Positions 1 to 7,536 of a stretch of 34,670 nucleotides of DNA are shown here, in pieces. Location of the stretch: positions 1-34,670 of the forward strand of contig JAVCCB010000078.1 in NCBI GenBank assembly GCA_030765685.1. The letters are read 5' to 3'. Every line of letters begins with the position of its first letter. Position 1 is the first letter of the stretch. Origin of the DNA: Candidatus Tantalella remota (GTDB lineage Bacteria > Omnitrophota > Gorgyraeia > Tantalellales > Tantalellaceae). Position numbers and translations under genes: made by a program. Under the pieces are notes generated by a model, which was not told the origin of the DNA, ran no database searches, and saw nothing but the letters and a program-made list of their open reading frames with translations.

Positions 1-200
1 AAATGCAGTCCCCTCGTTGTTCCTTTTATCCTGGTTATGGAGTGGTTGATCTGGACAATAGGTTTGTTCACCCCGATCTCACTTAACTCCTCGGCACAGA
101 ACAACCTGGCAAACGCCCCCCTGTCGTCTCCAAAAGTTTTCCTTTCGGCAATCCATAATCCTGATATAAATGTTGGGCCAAAAATAAAACGTTTTTTCAT
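1..200 (-). CDS. dTDP-4-dehydrorhamnose 3,5-epimerase-like protein (RfbC family), N-terminal part only
   Basis: The window holds only the first ~66 codons; the gene runs off the left edge. The start is the ATG that overlaps the upstream rfbG stop codon (ATGA), with a GGAGG Shine-Dalgarno 8 nt before it. The visible residues include FGDDRGAFARLF followed by a VQINHS segment and KGTTRGLHF, the characteristic order of the cupin-fold RfbC family (D-x-RG, then N-x-S and RGLH). Family members epimerise C3 and/or C5 of NDP-4-keto-6-deoxy sugars. It is translationally coupled to CDP-glucose 4,6-dehydratase, so the likely substrate here is a CDP-4-keto-6-deoxyhexose rather than the dTDP form. That substrate assignment is inference; the family assignment is firm. 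Confidence 0.85.
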   Translation of the reverse strand, partial: MKKRFIFGPTFISGLWIAERKTFGDDRGAFARLFCAEELSEIGVNKPIVQINHSITRIKGTTRGLH

Positions 201-1285
201 GCCTTCCCTCCACGCATATACTCCTCAATCTGATCCGAGGAGTATTTATGCATGTCTATTTTATCTTGCCATGCCTTATACCATTCAATCGTTTTCCTCA
301 ATGCTAACGAAAGATCCATTCGCGGATGCCACCCCAATAAGGAACCTGCCTTCTTCGAATCCAGCCGTAAATACGAGGCTTCATGGAGTTGGGGCTTCTG
401 GACAACTTTCCAGGACAACCCTCCCTCCCACGATTCATTTATTTTTTCCAATATCCATTTAACCGGTTTTTCATTCTTTTCCCCTGGGCCAAAATTCCAA
501 GCTCCGGAAAAACCAGGGCCCTCTTCATAGAGCTTCTTTGCAAGCAAAAGATACCCACAAAGCGGTTCTAAAACGTGCTGCCAGGGTCTTACCGCATCGG
601 GGTACCTTATAATGGTTTCTTTACCCGACATGGCGGCTTTCAAACAATCCGGGACCAATCTGTCCTTGTTCCAATCTCCACCACCGATAACATTTCCCGA
701 CCTCACTGATGCCAATGCTGTGTTGTGCCGCTTGCCGTAATCTCCTGCGGAAAAAAAAGATCTGCTATATGCCCCCGCAACCAGTTCCGCGCATCCCTTA
801 CTCGAACTATAAGGATCATACCCTCCCATAGGATCACTTTCGCTATAGGGCCTGTTTTCTCCATGATTCTCATAACACTTATCACTGGTTACGTTCACTA
901 CAGATCTTACAAACGATGATTCCCGACACACCTCAAACATATTGACCGTACCAATAACATTAGTTTCATAAGTAGCTACTGGCTCCTCATAAGAATTCCT
1001 AACAAGAGACTGGGCAGCCATATGTATCACTATTTCAGGCCTAAAATCCATAAAAAATGATTTGAAATTTCCCTTGTCGCGTATGTCACCTTTACCACTG
1101 ATCATCCTGCCCTCAAGGCCTAATATGCCATAAAGACTTGGATCCGTATTAGGCTCCAGCGCATAACCTGCCACTTCAGCCCCAAGCTCGAGAAGCCACA
1201 AAGAAAGCCATGCCCCCTTAAAACCAGTATGCCCTGTCATCAAAACTTTTTTACCTTTATAAAATTTTTTAAGATCTTGAAACAT
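197..1285 (-). CDS. rfbG: CDP-glucose 4,6-dehydratase
   Basis: Short-chain dehydrogenase/reductase that converts CDP-D-glucose to CDP-4-keto-6-deoxy-D-glucose, the branch point to CDP-linked 6-deoxy and 3,6-dideoxy sugars of surface polysaccharides. The N-terminus has the Rossmann motif TGHTGFKGAWLS, typical of RfbG, then HMAAQSLVRNSYEEP, the TSDKCYEN segment, the YDPYSSSKG catalytic YxxxK, and the GNVIGGGDW and RPWQHVLEPL signatures. The length (~362 aa) is normal. An in-frame ATG at 1306 would add seven residues and overlap rfbF; the ATG at 1285 is chosen because it aligns with known RfbG starts and leaves a 5-nt gap after rfbF. Both starts have weak ribosome sites, which fits coupling to rfbF. 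It is the third gene of a MarR-rfbF-rfbG-rfbC operon. Confidence 0.93.
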   Translation of the reverse strand: MFQDLKKFYKGKKVLMTGHTGFKGAWLSLWLLELGAEVAGYALEPNTDPSLYGILGLEGRMISGKGDIRDKGNFKSFFMDFRPEIVIHMAAQSLVRNSYEEPVATYETNVIGTVNMFEVCRESSFVRSVVNVTSDKCYENHGENRPYSESDPMGGYDPYSSSKGCAELVAGAYSRSFFSAGDYGKRHNTALASVRSGNVIGGGDWNKDRLVPDCLKAAMSGKETIIRYPDAVRPWQHVLEPLCGYLLLAKKLYEEGPGFSGAWNFGPGEKNEKPVKWILEKINESWEGGLSWKVVQKPQLHEASYLRLDSKKAGSLLGWHPRMDLSLALRKTIEWYKAWQDKIDMHKYSSDQIEEYMRGGKA

Positions 1286-1290
1286 TGTAT

Positions 1291-2067
1291 TTACCAACCC
1301 TTCCATGAGGCCTTATTGCTTTCCCAAAGATTATTAAGGAATTCTACATCACGTATGGTATCCATACACACCCAAAAGTCAGAATGTCTATAAACCCTCA
1401 GTTCTCCTTCTTCTGCAAGATGTTCAAGCGGACCTATTTCAAAATCACAATTATCATTTTCACTAAGATAATCAAATATCTTGCGGTTGAGAACATAAAA
1501 ACCACCGTTTACAAGTCCTACGCTGTCTTCGGGCTTCTCAGAAAAATTCTCAACCACATCTCCATCTACTTTAAGTTCACCAAATCGAGAAGCTGGATTA
1601 ATCCCAGTAAGTGTGGCTAATTTCCCATGATTACGATGAAATTTCAATAAAGAACTCATGTTCACATTAGCCAACCCATCCCCATACGTTAACATAAACT
1701 CTTCTCCATCAATGTATTTCTCTATTTTTTTTAACCTAGCTCCTTTTAATGCTTTGTCCCCCGTATCAGCCAAGGTAACATTCCATCCATCTTCATCATG
1801 GTTGCTGTGTATTTCAACTTGTTTTCTCTCCCCTAACTTGATGGTAAAATCATTATTAAGAACTTCGTAATTGTAAAAAAACTCTTTAATAATTTCTCCC
1901 TTATATCCCAGACAAAGAATAAATTCCTTAAATCCATATAACGAATAGCTTTTCATTATGTGCCATAAAATAGGACGTCCACCTATCTCAACCATAGGTT
2001 TTGGTTTAAATTCAGTCTCTTCCCTTAGTCTTGTTCCTAACCCCCCACATAAAATTACAACTTTCAT
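1291..2067 (-). CDS. rfbF: glucose-1-phosphate cytidylyltransferase
   Basis: Makes CDP-glucose from glucose-1-phosphate and CTP, feeding the RfbG dehydratase encoded next to it. The sugar-nucleotidyltransferase signature VVILCGGLGTRLREET is at the N-terminus, followed by KPMVEIGGRPILWHIMK and the CLGYKGEIIKEFF segment characteristic of RfbF. Further on are the YGDGLANV metal/nucleotide segment and the C-terminal FEIGPLEHLAEEGEL and HSDFWVCMDTIRD motifs. The length of 258 aa matches the family. It starts 33 nt downstream of the MarR-type regulator and ends 5 nt before rfbG, so the three genes are almost certainly cotranscribed. The ribosome site is AGGGG about 10 nt before the ATG. Confidence 0.95.
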   Translation of the reverse strand: MKVVILCGGLGTRLREETEFKPKPMVEIGGRPILWHIMKSYSLYGFKEFILCLGYKGEIIKEFFYNYEVLNNDFTIKLGERKQVEIHSNHDEDGWNVTLADTGDKALKGARLKKIEKYIDGEEFMLTYGDGLANVNMSSLLKFHRNHGKLATLTGINPASRFGELKVDGDVVENFSEKPEDSVGLVNGGFYVLNRKIFDYLSENDNCDFEIGPLEHLAEEGELRVYRHSDFWVCMDTIRDVEFLNNLWESNKASWKGW

Positions 2068-2100
2068 ATAGTTCTTCCCCTCTTCAAATTTAACGAATAA

Positions 2101-2436
2101 CTACTTTTCTTCACCCAAAATATTCAATTGCTCTTTTAATGTTTCTATTTCGTACTTAATCTTATTGTGTTCCTCTATTTTTCTTTGCAAAAACTGTCGT
2201 GTAATATCAGCTTTTTCGGTAACACCTTTAGGCGTAAGAATATACAAATATCCTTTTTTATTGTTGGATCTTTTAAATCTTTCTAGTTTAACTAAGCCTG
2301 TCTCTACCAAAGATTTTACAAGAAAATTAACTTTTCCAAGACTAACATCAAGCCTTTCAACTAGCTCACGCTGTGTGGCTTCTGGATTTCCATTAATATG
2401 ATTAAGTATTTTTAAGGTTTCTTCGAGGTTTTTCAT
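2101..2436 (-). CDS. MarR-family EPS-associated winged-helix regulator
   Basis: A 111-aa protein with an N-terminal winged helix (roughly residues 1-75: TQRELVERLDVSLGKVNFLVKSLVETG forms the helix-turn-helix region, and the KKGYLYILTPKG segment looks like the wing). A C-terminal coiled coil (~80-108) is probably for dimerisation. This size and order match the MarR-like regulators that sit in EPS loci of diverse Gram-negatives (TIGR04176-type). It heads the CDP-sugar operon, with rfbF 33 nt downstream. Two identical-architecture palindromes (GTTCA-N5-TGAAC) lie in its upstream region, 41 nt apart, so autoregulation and control of the sugar genes is likely (inference). The effector is unknown. 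Confidence 0.85.
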   Translation of the reverse strand: MKNLEETLKILNHINGNPEATQRELVERLDVSLGKVNFLVKSLVETGLVKLERFKRSNNKKGYLYILTPKGVTEKADITRQFLQRKIEEHNKIKYEIETLKEQLNILGEEK

Positions 2437-2757
2437 GGTTGGTCACAGATGATCACAGATAACTTCACTGATGGTCGCTAATTAAACTAATACAGATTAT
2501 CACAGATATTTGCCTTTGTTCAGATTGTGAACGCTAATAAAATCAATACTTTTTGTTTGTTCAACGAGTGAACATTGTACTATCATTGGAGTTTGGGCAC
2601 AAGGACTTTTTAGCTGTCAGCTGTCGGCCATCAGCTATTAGCAGAGATTTGCATTGTAAGTTATTTATTCGTAGATATTTATGTATTTTGATAAATTTGG
2701 TAGATTTTCTTAATTAGAGGCTCGAGGCGTGAGGCGAAAGGCTAGAGGCAGGAAAAT
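2437..2757. repeat. Intergenic repeat patch: CACAGAT family and AGCTGTCAGCTG-type repeat
   Basis: No gene is visible here. From 2440 to 2510 there are repeated CACAGAT and ACAGATTATCACAG words, the same family that flanks the GxxExxY gene at 7.1-7.5 kb. At 2608-2642 there is an imperfect palindromic run of AGCTGTC/TCAGCT words, and at 2716-2755 a GAGGCTCGAGGCGTGAGGC run. Apart from the operator pair described separately, I see only repeats. Confidence 0.6.
2518..2573 (-). promoter_or_regulatory. Putative operator pair and promoter of the MarR/CDP-sugar operon
   Basis: Two 15-bp palindromes of the form GTTCA-N5-TGAAC lie at 2518-2532 and 2559-2573, centres 41 bp apart (about four helical turns). 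The distal one overlaps a possible -35 hexamer TTGAAC (2559-2564, minus strand), with a weak -10 TTTATT at 2536-2541 after a 17-nt spacer. The proximal palindrome would then lie at or just after the transcription start. This places the core promoter between two dimer sites, a layout suited to autorepression by the adjacent MarR protein. The spacers of the two palindromes differ, so they are not simply a duplicated segment. Confidence 0.5.
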
Positions 2758-3246
2758 TTATTTGGTTTGGTCTTTGCTTAAGTACTTCTGGTAAATATCT
2801 TTATACATAGGACTATAAGGTTTAAGGGTAGTTGCTTTTTCTAACTCTGAGAGGATGAGTTGCTGGGTGAAAATGTTTGGACGGGTGGATAAACGTTCGG
2901 CTGTTAACGCATATAATAGATGATACTGTGCCCAGGAAGGGCAAAGGTTGATGCATCGTCTAAGTAGGTGCAATTGTTGTTCTCGTATGTCGTATTTCGT
3001 ATGTCGTATTTCGTTCTTTGCTAGCAAATGAAGTATTTTGTATTTTTGATAGTATAATGCTGCGTTTGTGGAATCCAGCCTGGTAGCAACATTAAGATAT
3101 GCTACCCCCTGCTCCGGAGCTATATCGCCTACTTTAGCAGCCATGGACATGGAATAGAGGCGATCGGCGGTCATTATTGTGACTACCCTCACTGCGAATA
3201 TGAGCGAGAAAACAATAATTATCCAACGTGTAAGCTTCTTCTTCAT
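2758..3246 (-). CDS. Membrane-anchored small TPR-like protein of the EPS locus
   Basis: A 162-aa protein with a short basic N-terminus and one hydrophobic segment (about residues 8-25), probably an inner-membrane anchor with the rest in the periplasm. The remaining sequence is alpha-helical with TPR-like spacing (AAKVGDIAPEQGVAYLNVA, then a PSWAQYHLLYALTAERL helix and a helix ending ELEKATTLKPYSP). Such proteins often accompany O-antigen ligases/polymerases, and this one follows the ligase gene. About residues 78-90 (KNEIRHTKYDIRE) are translated from a short tandem DNA repeat at 2978-3014 that also occurs in the ligase gene, so part of the protein is repeat-derived. The molecular role is unknown. 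The ribosome site is weak. Confidence 0.55.
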   Translation of the reverse strand: MKKKLTRWIIIVFSLIFAVRVVTIMTADRLYSMSMAAKVGDIAPEQGVAYLNVATRLDSTNAALYYQKYKILHLLAKNEIRHTKYDIREQQLHLLRRCINLCPSWAQYHLLYALTAERLSTRPNIFTQQLILSELEKATTLKPYSPMYKDIYQKYLSKDQTK

Positions 3247-3289
3247 AATAAATCTCTACTTAGTACCGAGTATCGGGTTTTTAGCTTTC

Positions 3290-3350
3290 CAAATCCCCTT
3301 ACATCCTATCTAATCCCTGATAACCTGATCCCCTGATAACCCGATGCCCT
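3290..3350. repeat. Inverted GATATCAGGGACTAGG-family repeat between ligase and TPR-like gene
   Basis: Words such as CTGATAACCTGATCCCCTGATAACCCGATGCCC are the reverse complement of the family that is abundant in comEC and in the 24-32 kb gaps. The patch reaches the stop codon of the O-antigen ligase gene. Confidence 0.6.
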
Positions 3351-4929
3351 AACCTCTCTCCCTCAACCTCTTATACGCCTGACGAAATCGCCTCACATAC
3401 CACCCCAGAAATATGATAATCGTCCCCCAGCCAAAAAGTCCCATTTCGGAAATAAGCTGCAAATAATCACAATGGGCCTGGTTCAAAAAACCCCAGTGAA
3501 TAGCAAAAGTTCGATATATCGAAAACCCATATCTATAACATCCAGGTCCAACTCCAGTCATAGAGTAGTCTCGCCACATATTTACAGTATCAAGCCACAT
3601 ATCCGGCCTAATCTGGTTAAGAACAGCACTTTCGGATATAAATAACTTAATTACATCGTTAAGCCCTTTGAATCTGTTTAAAGTTTCCTCTGGCCCCACC
3701 CAGGCGAACATTATCACTATGAGCATTACGACTACCACTGATGTAATCAATAGCCTTTTCCTTTTTCGTGATTCTATATTAGCTATTGATATCCCTGAAA
3801 AAACTACAAAGGCAGCACAAAAACTCATAATGCCGCCTCTTGATGTTGACATAAAAAGTGAGGTTGTCATTAGAATCGTTAAAAAAAGATATAAAAGAAC
3901 ACTATTAGCTTCTTTCGATGAGAACCAGATTATCTTATCCTTGAGTTTCCTGATATATGCAAGTGACGATTGCGCGATCAGCGAAATAAATTTACCAAGC
4001 GCTAGGAAGATACACATCTCCATATATCCAGCGTAATGGTCATAGTTTACGTATGGGCCAAAGTGGGAGCCGCCTTTGGTTATTAGCCAGTAGAGCTTGC
4101 CGTTATAGCTGAGTTTTTGGAGAATGGAAAAGACGGCAATGACGAAGGCGATGATAATGATCGCATTGACTAGCTTGCTTAGGAATCGATAGTTAATCGT
4201 ATCACGTATCGCGTATCTCGTATCTCGCGGGCTACCCTTCCTATATGTTATTCCTGTGACTATTGCTAGCATAACGGTGAAGTAGATGGCGTTTGCGGGG
4301 ATCTGGAGGTTGAAGTCTACGAGACTGTGGAGGAGTATGCTTAATACGCTACAGAGAGCGCCTAGGAGGAGGAAGTTGGAGGTTTTGCGATTCATGTAAT
4401 TCTGAGCGCGAATATGGTCGTCTGACATATTTGTATCTCGTATCTCGTATCTCGTATCTCGCGGACTTATTATCTTGGACACTACCACTAAAAAGAGCAT
4501 GATGTAGGTTGGGAATTTTATTAAGTATGTTATGGTTGCTCTTGGATATAAACTGAGCGGGAACCAGGATGTGGGGTCGAGTGTGTACGCTTCGCGTAGT
4601 TTGTAAGTGTTTGGGCTAATTAGGCTTATGAGTTTTGCGGGCAAAGGCACTATGTAGAAGAAGATGATGCCGAGGAGTATTAGCATGCCTACAGAGAGCG
4701 GGATTTTTAGGACATGCAGGAGCTTGTTACCAGTATTTAGTATTTTGTATTCAGTATTTAGTGTCGAACTGGGCTCACTACTATTCAAAAAGTGGAGATT
4801 AAAAAGTATTAGTGAAACTAGTGCTATTGTGCAGTAGGCCCAGGTGTGGACTGAGGCTAGGGCGAGAGGAGCAAAAAGGAGTATGCCGATTAGGAGGATG
4901 TCTTCTATGGTTGTGCGATTAAGTCTCAT
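3349..4929 (-). CDS. O-antigen ligase/Wzy-like polymerase family membrane protein with in-frame repeats
   Basis: A 526-aa polytopic inner-membrane protein with about 11-12 hydrophobic segments. Family marks include FGPYVNYDHYAGYMEM, the periplasmic MSTSRGG motif, TGVGPGCYRYGF and QAHCDYLQLISEMGLFG, which together define the Wzy_C/O-antigen ligase fold. Members join lipid-linked glycans or polymerise repeat units at the periplasmic face. Unusual points: two short repeat peptides beginning SPRDTRY (residues ~155-166 and ~234-244) bracket a segment containing HSLVDFNLQIPANA, which in this family normally lies near the C-terminus. A third repeat-like patch (STLNTEYKILNTGNKL) lies at residues ~54-69. 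The C-terminus ends abruptly at the edge of intergenic repeats. Function may be kept or altered. Confidence 0.85.
   Translation of the reverse strand: MRLNRTTIEDILLIGILLFAPLALASVHTWAYCTIALVSLILFNLHFLNSSEPSSTLNTEYKILNTGNKLLHVLKIPLSVGMLILLGIIFFYIVPLPAKLISLISPNTYKLREAYTLDPTSWFPLSLYPRATITYLIKFPTYIMLFLVVVSKIISPRDTRYEIRDTNMSDDHIRAQNYMNRKTSNFLLLGALCSVLSILLHSLVDFNLQIPANAIYFTVMLAIVTGITYRKGSPRDTRYAIRDTINYRFLSKLVNAIIIIAFVIAVFSILQKLSYNGKLYWLITKGGSHFGPYVNYDHYAGYMEMCIFLALGKFISLIAQSSLAYIRKLKDKIIWFSSKEANSVLLYLFLTILMTTSLFMSTSRGGIMSFCAAFVVFSGISIANIESRKRKRLLITSVVVVMLIVIMFAWVGPEETLNRFKGLNDVIKLFISESAVLNQIRPDMWLDTVNMWRDYSMTGVGPGCYRYGFSIYRTFAIHWGFLNQAHCDYLQLISEMGLFGWGTIIIFLGWYVRRFRQAYKRLRERG
4200..4466. repeat. Two short GTATCTCGTATCTCG tandem arrays inside the ligase gene
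   Basis: Tandem copies of an ~8-nt unit (GTATCTCG and variants) lie at about 4200-4231 and 4432-4466. Both are read in the same frame on the minus strand, giving peptides that share SPRDTRYxIRDT. Related units occur at 2978-3014 in the next gene. They bracket 200 bp of ligase coding sequence. Confidence 0.8.
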
Positions 4930-5095
4930 TGTTAGATGCTAGATTCTGGATACTAGATTCTAGTTTTGGGTGTTGAGTTACTCAAAGTTTATAAGGGGAT
5001 TACAGAGATTAAAAAGAAGATTTCGGAGATACATCTTTGTAATCTTATTAAATCACCGTAATCAACATGTAAAAAACACTTATTACCTTAGTATA

Positions 5096-7063
5096 TTATG
5101 CTTCTAAGGTTTGGTCCTGATCGGATTCTTTTTTCTTACTTTTCTTGGACTTTGACTTGTCGGCATCTTCGCCGTAGTGACCGTATTTTTTGCCATAGTA
5201 ATGATAGTAGTAGTGATATCCACCACCTCTTGCTGTCTCAACCATATTTAAAACAGTTCCAATAATCTCAGAAGAGTTAACGTGTTCCAGTATCTCTTTT
5301 GTTTTTAATACAGCGTTGCGATTAGTCTCACCGGCTCTTACAACGACAACAACCCCGTCCACTTTGCCGGACAAAACAACTGCGTCGGTAACAGCCAAAA
5401 CAGGCGGCGTATCGACAAGTATTCTATCGTATTTTTCGCCAAGTTTTTTCAAAAGTTCATCCATCTTTTTCGAACCCAATAGTTCTGATGGATTCGGCGG
5501 GATAGCGCCACATGCTATAACATCAAGGTTCTCTATGTCGGTTTTGTGTATTACCTTGTCCAACTCTTCATTACCTGCCAGCACTTCTGTCATTCCATGC
5601 TCGGTGCTGATATTAAAATTCTTCTCGATCTTGGGTTGCCTCAAGTCCGCGTCAATAAGAATGGTCTTTTCCCCGGATTGGGCCATCACTATAGCAAGGT
5701 TAATAACCGTGGTCGTTTTCCCCTCCTGGGGTCCGGCACTTGTACAGAGGATCACTTTACGTTTATGTTCAACAGCTGTGAAAATTATGCTGGTTCGCAA
5801 ACTCCTGTACGCTTCCGCAGTGGTTGATCGGGGTTTTTGGTTCGAGATAAATTCCGGTTGTATATTTTTCTCATCGTCCTTAGTCGGAAACGCTATAGAC
5901 CCCAAAACCGGAAGTCTTAAGTGATTTTTAACATCTTCGGGAGTCTTAATGCTTTGATCCAGTCCTTCGATCAAAAAAGCAAGGCCACTGCCGCCCATTA
6001 TTCCAATAAAAAAAGCGATAATAAGGTTACGTTTTTTCTTGGGTTTTGACGGGTGTTCCGGCACGATAGCCTTGTCTATTATGCGAATATTCGTGGTCTT
6101 AAGCTCGCCTGTGACTGCAGTCTCACCAATACGTCTAAGAAACGAATTATATATTTTCCTGTTCATATCCACTTCACGCTTGAGCATATTGTATTTTATC
6201 TCTTTATCACTCGCATTCAGTTCCTTTTCCTTTTCTGAATCTATTTTTCGCTCCACCGAGTCTATTTCAGTTTTTATGGCAATTATCTCCGGGTGTTTAC
6301 TTTTATAGTACTGCAAATTCTCAGAAAGCGATATTTCGAGTTCCGCCTTCTTCTCATACAGCTTCTGAAGCATACTTGCCTCACTATCAGCGTCAGCTAC
6401 GACCTCTTTGTTTGCTTTCCTGTATTCCAGTGATTGCTGTTCAGCTTTTTCAAGTCTCGTTTTGGCATCCTTTATTTTATCCTGAAGCCAGCCCGAAGCA
6501 TATTGTGAAGCATCGTATTGGGTATCTAAAAGATACGATATATAATTTTCTGCCCACAGATTAGCGATCTTTGCCGCCAAAACAGGACTCACATCCTCGA
6601 CTTTAATACTGACGAGCTGCGTGTTCGGTATAGGATTAATACTGACTCTTCCTAAAAGTGCTCTTACCCGTTGGTCCTTAGTAATAGGGGGCTTATCTTG
6701 TTTATTTTTCTGTTCGCGCCCTCCAAACTCACTCCATGGTTGGTACCCGCCAAGCTCATCGTTGACCCTTTCGGCTATCACACGACTTTTGAGTATCTTA
6801 TACTGGGTCTGGTAATATTCTCTCCCCGTGAAGGTCTCTGGGGTAACTTGCTCTATATTTACCACGCGCGGGGCCTCTTTTTCAATAAGCACCTGCACGC
6901 TCGATTCATAAACCGGTTTCATGAGAAAAACACGTATCAAGGCGACTGTACATAAAATAAGTGTACATGAAATTATAAGCCATTTTCGCTCAAGTAGTAC
7001 GCGTACGTATTCACGCAGGTCGATTTCTTGTTCGAGGAATGGATTTTGTTGTTGGTTTTCCAT
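5096..7063 (-). CDS. Wzz/BY-kinase fusion: polysaccharide chain-length determinant and tyrosine autokinase
   Basis: A 655-aa inner-membrane protein with the full order of a polysaccharide copolymerase fused to a bacterial tyrosine kinase. TM1 is at ~28-47, followed by a periplasmic region with long coiled coil (~195-300) and a GNVR-type segment up to ~335. TM2 is at ~346-366 and the cytoplasmic kinase domain follows from ~410. Walker A is AGPQEGKTT (443-451), Walker A' ILIDADLRQP (468-477) and Walker B ILVDTPP (548-554). The C-terminal tail has eight tyrosines between residues 616 and 630, the expected autophosphorylation cluster. It controls polymer length and couples with the export protein encoded upstream. 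Its start has an AAAGG site; CACAGAT repeats fill the gap to the GxxExxY gene. Confidence 0.95.
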   Translation of the reverse strand: MENQQQNPFLEQEIDLREYVRVLLERKWLIISCTLILCTVALIRVFLMKPVYESSVQVLIEKEAPRVVNIEQVTPETFTGREYYQTQYKILKSRVIAERVNDELGGYQPWSEFGGREQKNKQDKPPITKDQRVRALLGRVSINPIPNTQLVSIKVEDVSPVLAAKIANLWAENYISYLLDTQYDASQYASGWLQDKIKDAKTRLEKAEQQSLEYRKANKEVVADADSEASMLQKLYEKKAELEISLSENLQYYKSKHPEIIAIKTEIDSVERKIDSEKEKELNASDKEIKYNMLKREVDMNRKIYNSFLRRIGETAVTGELKTTNIRIIDKAIVPEHPSKPKKKRNLIIAFFIGIMGGSGLAFLIEGLDQSIKTPEDVKNHLRLPVLGSIAFPTKDDEKNIQPEFISNQKPRSTTAEAYRSLRTSIIFTAVEHKRKVILCTSAGPQEGKTTTVINLAIVMAQSGEKTILIDADLRQPKIEKNFNISTEHGMTEVLAGNEELDKVIHKTDIENLDVIACGAIPPNPSELLGSKKMDELLKKLGEKYDRILVDTPPVLAVTDAVVLSGKVDGVVVVVRAGETNRNAVLKTKEILEHVNSSEIIGTVLNMVETARGGGYHYYYHYYGKKYGHYGEDADKSKSKKSKKKESDQDQTLEA

Positions 7064-7078
7064 GGTTAACCTTTGTTA

Positions 7079-7535
7079 CACAGATGATCACTGATGTTTT
7101 TACTGATGATCACAGATGTAGCACCCTATGTGTAAATTAAACGTTTGATTCCTACTTTACTTGTTCCAAAATTTGCGAGTAAAACCAACTTATACTTTGT
7201 ACCCCTCACATAATAGTACACTTGATCCTGCATCGCTTTAGTTATTGACGGAGTTGCTTTAATTTCAAGTATAACCTTGTCGTCTATTATGAAATCAGGC
7301 CGATATAATCCTATTTTTTTGCCCTTGTACTGTACCTTGATTCCCTTTTCTTCCTCAAAAGCTATATCTCTATTGCTAAACTCAATTGCAAGGGCTTTGT
7401 GGTAAATAACCTCTTTGTGTACTGAACCTAATTCTTTATGGACTTCGTATAACGCGCCGATGATTTTATATGTCAAATCCTCATAAATATATTTCTTATC
7501 TGCGCTCATCTGCCATAATCTGCGATTATCTGTGT
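7079..7535. repeat. CACAGAT-family repeats bracketing the GxxExxY gene
   Basis: The left patch (about 7079-7117) has ACAGATGATCACTGATG and GATGATCACAGATG words. The right patch (about 7503-7535) has the complementary TCATCTGCCATAATCTGCG words and runs into the start codon, so the first codons of the gene (Met-Ser-Ala-Asp-Lys) are themselves repeat-like. The gene between them breaks the usual contiguity of export protein and Wzz/BY-kinase. Confidence 0.65.
7126..7509 (-). CDS. GxxExxY protein (PD-(D/E)XK nuclease-like fold)
   Basis: A 127-aa protein of the GxxExxY family (TIGR04256/PDDEXK_3). Recognisable segments are IIGALYEVHKELG, a KEVIYHKALAIEF stretch carrying the E-x-x-Y, and YRPDFIIDDKVILEIKA, which contains the nuclease-like D...E-x-K core. 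The C-terminal ANFGTSKVGIKRL is also standard. The glycine of the name motif appears to be valine here. Despite the fold, the biochemical role of this family is not established; genes of this kind are common singletons in environmental genomes. It sits between two EPS genes and is bracketed by CACAGAT repeats, so it looks like an insertion with its own repeats rather than an EPS component. Confidence 0.88.
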   Translation of the reverse strand: MSADKKYIYEDLTYKIIGALYEVHKELGSVHKEVIYHKALAIEFSNRDIAFEEEKGIKVQYKGKKIGLYRPDFIIDDKVILEIKATPSITKAMQDQVYYYVRGTKYKLVLLANFGTSKVGIKRLIYT

Positions 7536-7536
7536 T

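Noticed and set aside
5316..5924. 202-codon plus-strand open frame antisense to the Wzz/BY-kinase
   Set aside because: Mirror of a conserved kinase domain; serine-rich nonsense composition and no ribosome site.
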